Assembly: GCA_012031455.1 (NCBI GenBank)
Contig: JAAUTM010000001.1
Location: 1 to 19,277, forward strand
Direction of reading: 5' to 3'
Length of the DNA stretch: 19,277 nucleotides
From: Phycisphaerales bacterium
GTDB lineage: Bacteria; Planctomycetota; Phycisphaerae; Phycisphaerales; Phycisphaeraceae
The notes beneath the pieces are model-generated. The model worked only from the letters and a program-made list of their open reading frames with translations. It was not told the origin of the DNA and ran no database searches. Below are positions 15,584 to 19,277 of this stretch, piece after piece. Position numbers and translations under genes: made by a program. Within the stretch, counting starts at the first letter, position 1, and each line of letters opens with the position of its first letter.

Positions 15584-15601
15584 CAGGCATGGCCATGCCT
15601 G
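15584..15601. repeat. 18-bp perfect palindrome between convergent genes
   Basis: CAGGCATGGCCATGCCTG is a perfect palindrome between the ends of pheA and the GH57 gene. It is nearly identical to the stem of the terminator at 6374-6402. Neither flank has a direct U-tract; TTTT occurs only 14 nt after it on the plus strand. It could be a weak bidirectional terminator or a decayed copy of the same hairpin family. Confidence 0.5.
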
Positions 15602-15630
15602 GGTCGTGTGAGTGCTTTTACAAAAATGTA

Positions 15631-16834
15631 TCACCGCCGATTGGGATCGGTGGCAGCTTCGATACGGGTACGCAGATTATCCAGCACATTCATGAAATTG
15701 ATGTAGCTGTCGTAGGGGGATTCGTAGGGATTGAAATACTTGTGCAAATCGCCATCGGCAAAGTATTTGGTACACATGTAGTAGAAGTGGTCGCTGCTGG
15801 TGAGGATGCGCCAATCGCGGAGGATGGCCGGGTCTTTGGTCGCTTTGGCCGGAGCCTCCATGCGGTAGAGTTCATGCAAGGCATTGGACTGCATCGCATT
15901 GCCCAGCCAGGCTGATACATCTCGCTCGGTATCCGCCCATGAATCATGTGCGGCACGTCGTACACCTGTTTGGCTTCATTCGTCTGGGCGACCTCACTGG
16001 GGGTGGCAAAGCTGTGACCAGCGGACAAAATTGCCTGCGGGAGTCTGCCCAAAAATTCGAAGATGCCGGTCTCTGACCACTGATGCTCGCCGAAGGTTTC
16101 CATATCCATGAACAGGTTGCAGACCGGCCCTTGTTTCCCGGCTTCGCTGATCCACTGGGCGTATTTTTCCACGGTGAGCGGCCAGTGTGCCCAGGCGTGA
16201 TTGGAAAAGCGGAAAGCAATGTCATCCGACAGCCGGTAGTTTTTGAGCAGCAGTTTCAAACCGTTGTGGCCGGGCGGGTGATACAACACATTGGGCGAAC
16301 GTGAGCCGAGGATGTGGTCGGCCCCTTCACTGAGCACCGCCTGGTAACGGTTCCAGCCATGCAGGTAACCCGCCAGTTCATTGGCGTAAATCAATTCGGT
16401 ATTGCGAAAGACCTTGGGGGACTGGTCGAACGTTTTTTCCATGAGCTGCTGATGCAGATCGACCTGAGCCTTGAACTCGTCCCTGCTGTAAAGAAACGCC
16501 AGGCTGTGGTAATAAGTTTCGCCCAGAAATTCCACACACCCCGTTTTGGCAAGAGCCTGAAACTGCTCAATAACCTTGGGGGCAATGTTTGGCCAGTTGT
16601 TCGACTGATCACCCCCGTCAGGCTGACCGCCACGCGAAAGCGACCTTGATATTGCTGGATAAGCTGGAGAAGAAGTGAGGTGACAGGCAGGTAACATTTC
16701 TCAACGACACGATCAAGGATTTTGAGATTACGCGGATCATCGAAGTATTGGTTATCAGTGTCAAAGACACTGTAACGCCGCAGGCGGTAAGGTTGGTGGA
16801 CTTGGAAGTAGAAACAAACCGCTGCCATAACCAT
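15631..16834 (-). CDS. Glycoside hydrolase family 57 (alpha-amylase-like) protein (frameshifted)
   Basis: Correcting two insertions near 16585 and 16602 and one deletion near 15940 gives exactly 401 codons, as expected for the short GH57 group. It begins MVMAAVCFYFQVHQPYRLRR, then SVFDTDNQYFDDPRN and VVEKCYLPVTSLLLQLIQQY, the usual GH57 N-terminus. Other family blocks are EFLGETYYHSLAFLYSRDEF, FRNTELIYANELAGYLHGW and NLFMDMETFGEHQWSETGIF (the MDxETFGEHQ block). The last part reads DTERDVSAWLGNAMQSNALH. It should act on alpha-glucans such as starch or glycogen in the cytoplasm; no signal peptide is seen. The catalytic nucleophile cannot be assigned with confidence by eye. It is convergent with pheA and divergent from alaS. 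Confidence 0.87.
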
Positions 16835-17057
16835 AGAACTCGCTGGGGGATCATTGGCGGGATGGCGTCCGTCGCGGAAGGCACCATCGAGCTGGATGAA
16901 CTGCAGGTGGGCAATTCATCGGGAACATTCATATACTAGCGGATTCTCTGCCGGTCGTGGTAGAGGAAAGTGTTCGGGCAAACAATGCCGGTGTACGAAC
17001 CGCAGGTTGCCATCTGCGGCTATGAAGATATCAGTCATGGTACTCACGGGTTAACTT

Positions 17058-19277
17058 ATGCTCACCAGTCAGGAAATTCGTCGTCAGTTCATCGCTCACT
17101 TTACGGATCGTTGCGGGCACACATTTGTGCCCAGTTCGCCGGTGGTCCCGGTGGACGATCCGACTTTGCTTTTTACCAATGCGGGGATGAATCAGTTCAA
17201 GCCATATTTTCTGGCCACCCAGCAGCCACCCTATCCGCGTGCAGTCAACACCCAAAAATGCATTCGTGCCGGCGGCAAGCACAACGACCTCGAAGATGTG
17301 GGCAAGGACACCTACCACCACACCTTTTTTGAAATGCTGGGCAACTGGTCCTTCGGCGATTACTTCAAAAAGGAAGCCATCGCCTGGGCGTGGGACCTGC
17401 TGGTCAACCAATGGGGGCTTGAACCTGCCCGACTGCACGCTACTTATTTTCAAGGCGATGCCAGCGAAGGACTTGAGCCGGACATCGAAGCCCGCGATTT
17501 GTGGTTGAGCTATTTACCCCAAGCGCAAGTACATCCGGGCAACAAGAAAGATAATTTCTGGGAGATGGGTGACACCGGTCCATGTGGCCCATGCTCGGAA
17601 ATCCATGTGGACCGCACCCCCGACATGACCGGTGGCTCACTGGTCAATGCGGTGATGCGCGGGTGATGGAAATCTGGAACCTGGTGTTTATTCAGTTCAA
17701 CCGTGGCAGCGACGGCAAACTTTCACCCCCTGCCTGACAAGCATGTGGATACGGGCATGGGCTTTTGAACGCGTGTGCAGCGTCATTCAGGGCAAAAGTT
17801 CCAACTATGACACGGATGTGTTCACACCGATTTTCACCGCGATTCAGCAGGTGACCAAAGCCCGTGCTTACACAGGCAGTTTGGAAGACCCGGTGGACAT
17901 TGCATACCGCGTATTGGCCGATCACATTCGCTGCCTGACGTTTGCCCTCACCGATGGCGCGGTACCCAGTAATGAAGGTCGAGGTTATGTGCTGCGGCGG
18001 ATCTTGCGCCGGGCGGTGCGACATGGTCGACAAACCCTGGGCGTGACCCAGCCATTCTTTTATCAACTGGTCGAAGGTGTGGTCGGTGCCATGGGCGATC
18101 GCGTTCCCGAATTGCGCAAGAACCCGCAGCAGGTGATGGACCTGATCAAAGACGAGGAAGTCAGCTTCGGACGCACGCTGGACCGGGGCATCGAACTTTT
18201 TGAACAGGCGGCCAGGGATGCGCAAACGAGCCGCGACCGTGAGGGAGCGGTTCCTGCAGCAACGAGCCGCGACCGTGAGGGAGCGTTATGCCTTGCAGCC
18301 GCTGACGCTTTCAAGCTGTACGACACCTTCGGCTTCCCTCTGGATCTGACGCAGGTCATGGCCGAGGAACGAGGCATGAAGGTCGATGTCGCTGGCTTTG
18401 AAAAATTGATGGAGCAGCAACGTGAGCAATCACGGGCAGGGGCGGCAGGCGATGATGGCATTGATCTGGCGGCTGCGTGTGTCGAGCTTGCCAGCAAACA
18501 CAAACTCCCAGTAACTGAGTTCATCGGTTACGACCCCAGCCAATTGAATTGCACCCTCACGACCATGGTGAATCAATACCCATTGCCGGGCGGGTATGTC
18601 GCCCTGATCACGGGTACCACCCCGTTTTATGCGGAAAAGGGCGGGCAGGTGGGCGACACCGGCAGCATCAGTATCGGCAGTGCCGCCTTGCAGGTGCTGC
18701 ATACCTACACCGTGGGTGAAACGCATGTGCATGTGGGTAAAGCCACCGGTGAGTTGCCCGTGGAAGGTACGCAATCGGTGAGCTTCAAAGTTGATGCGAC
18801 CCGCCGATCGCGCATCATGGCTCATCACACAGCCACGCACGTGCTGAATCACAAATTACGGGCGGTGCTGGGCGATCACGTGATGCAAAAAGGTTCGCTG
18901 GTGGATGAAAGCAAAACTCGTTTTGATTTTGCCCACAACGCAGCACTGAGCGATGAGGAACTGGCGAAGGTGGAGGCGATGGTCAATGCGGATGTGCTGG
19001 CGGATTTGCAGGTCAATGCGGAAGTGGCAGCACAGGAAGAGGCGCTGAAGATTCACGGGTTGCGGGCCGTGTTTGGAGAAAAGTATCCGCCGAGGGTGCG
19101 GGTGGTGTCGATTGGGCCTGATTTACGGTCGCTGCTGGCGGAACCCGCGAAGAAGGATTGGTATGAAAGCTCGGTGGAGTTTGCGGCGGAACGCATGTGC
19201 GCAGTACGAAACAGATCGGTCTGTTTGCGCTCATGAGTGAAGAAGCGGTGGGCAAAGGAGTTCGCCGGTTTGACGGT
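17058..19277 (+). CDS. alaS: Alanyl-tRNA synthetase (C-terminus outside window; four frameshifts)
   Basis: The gene reads [38 protein letters not shown] (class II motif 1 region) and [19 protein letters not shown], then [20 protein letters not shown] (motif 2 region). Breaks occur near 17650 (missing G), in the C run at 17726-17730 (extra C) and the T run at 17763-17766 (extra T). Corrected, the stretch gives [20 protein letters not shown] and [15 protein letters not shown] (motif 3). The editing domain has HTATH (18826-18840) and, after a missing T at 19180-19182, CGGTHVRST, whose Cys is lost only by that indel. The window ends at GVRRFDG. A double TSRDREGA insertion lies before [16 protein letters not shown]. 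No clear Shine-Dalgarno sequence precedes ATG 17058. The enzyme is essential, so all breaks are probably sequence errors. Confidence 0.95.
18225..18285 (+). repeat. Tandem pair of a dispersed repeat, read in frame within alaS
   Basis: AACGAGCCGCGACCGT followed by GAGGGAGCG occurs at 18225-18249 and again, identical, at 18261-18285, a period of 36 bp or 12 codons. It encodes [12 protein letters not shown] and then [12 protein letters not shown]. Related copies lie outside coding sequence at 4389-4413 and 4621-4638. In ordinary AlaS the helix before it and the following [11 protein letters not shown] are joined by a short acidic loop, so the repeat enlarges a surface loop. Confidence 0.75.

Noticed and set aside
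16955..17050. GAGGAAAGTG followed by CGGGC before alaS, resembling the start of RNase P RNA
   Set aside because: The match is short and imperfect, and the downstream conserved parts and required length are absent.
17640..17770. Programmed frameshifting in alaS
   Set aside because: Three shifts of mixed sign in 130 bp, all one-base errors next to short runs, without a slippery heptamer and pseudoknot; sequence error is simpler.
1..19277. CRISPR array, toxin-antitoxin, restriction or prophage genes
   Set aside because: No regularly spaced repeats, no recognisable integrase, transposase, phage or defence proteins in any frame read.

Overview
The window looks like a planctomycete, most likely from the class Phycisphaerae. 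Three things point there. Four secreted proteins end in a PEP-CTERM sorting signal (V/I-PEP, a hydrophobic segment, then an arginine-rich tail). A further surface protein begins with the LEPRxLL motif and carries dockerin-like calcium repeats. Repeats encoding the peptide TSRDREGA are present, which I associate with planctomycete genomes. The taxonomic call is inference, because no rRNA gene is in the window.

Layout. 1-2786 (minus): a partial LEPRxLL/dockerin protein, then two PEP-CTERM proteins separated by a long terminator-like hairpin and a cassette of four small hairpins. 2787-4544: a promoter/operator region and a divergent GntR-DNA-binding/periplasmic-binding-protein-like repressor. 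4240-4652: repeat-rich DNA ending in a probable nrdR terminator. 4651-6321: nrdR (minus) and a membrane diguanylate cyclase (plus). 6374-8853 (minus): a DNRLRE-type PEP-CTERM protein and a PEP-CTERM metallophosphoesterase. 9241-11749 (plus): rmuC, rpoZ and a stand-alone coaC. 11779-14321 (minus): fucU, a pyridoxamine-phosphate-oxidase-like protein and an MFS transporter. 14440-15554 (plus): pheA. 15631-16834 (minus): a GH57 glycosidase. 17058 to the end (plus): alaS, cut by the window edge.

The genes fall into two sets. One is surface and secreted proteins with a local repressor and sugar-related genes. The other is housekeeping genes for dNTP control, transcription, CoA, phenylalanine and alanyl-tRNA. 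No exosortase, defence system, CRISPR array, rRNA or tRNA was seen.

Caution about sequence quality. About 20 single-base indels, many in homopolymer runs, break otherwise well-conserved genes, including essential alaS, pheA and coaC. The region 4651-10669 has none that I can see. I treat these breaks as probable sequencing errors, not pseudogenes. Where I give a corrected reading, the correction is inferred from protein-family similarity.

Most notable biology: a 16-bp perfect palindrome sitting just downstream of the -10 of a PEP-CTERM gene, with a 12/16 match in the promoter of the neighbouring repressor; an in-frame tandem of a dispersed planctomycete repeat inside alaS; a copy of that repeat that appears to form the nrdR terminator; and a 22-residue tandem repeat in the RmuC coiled coil.
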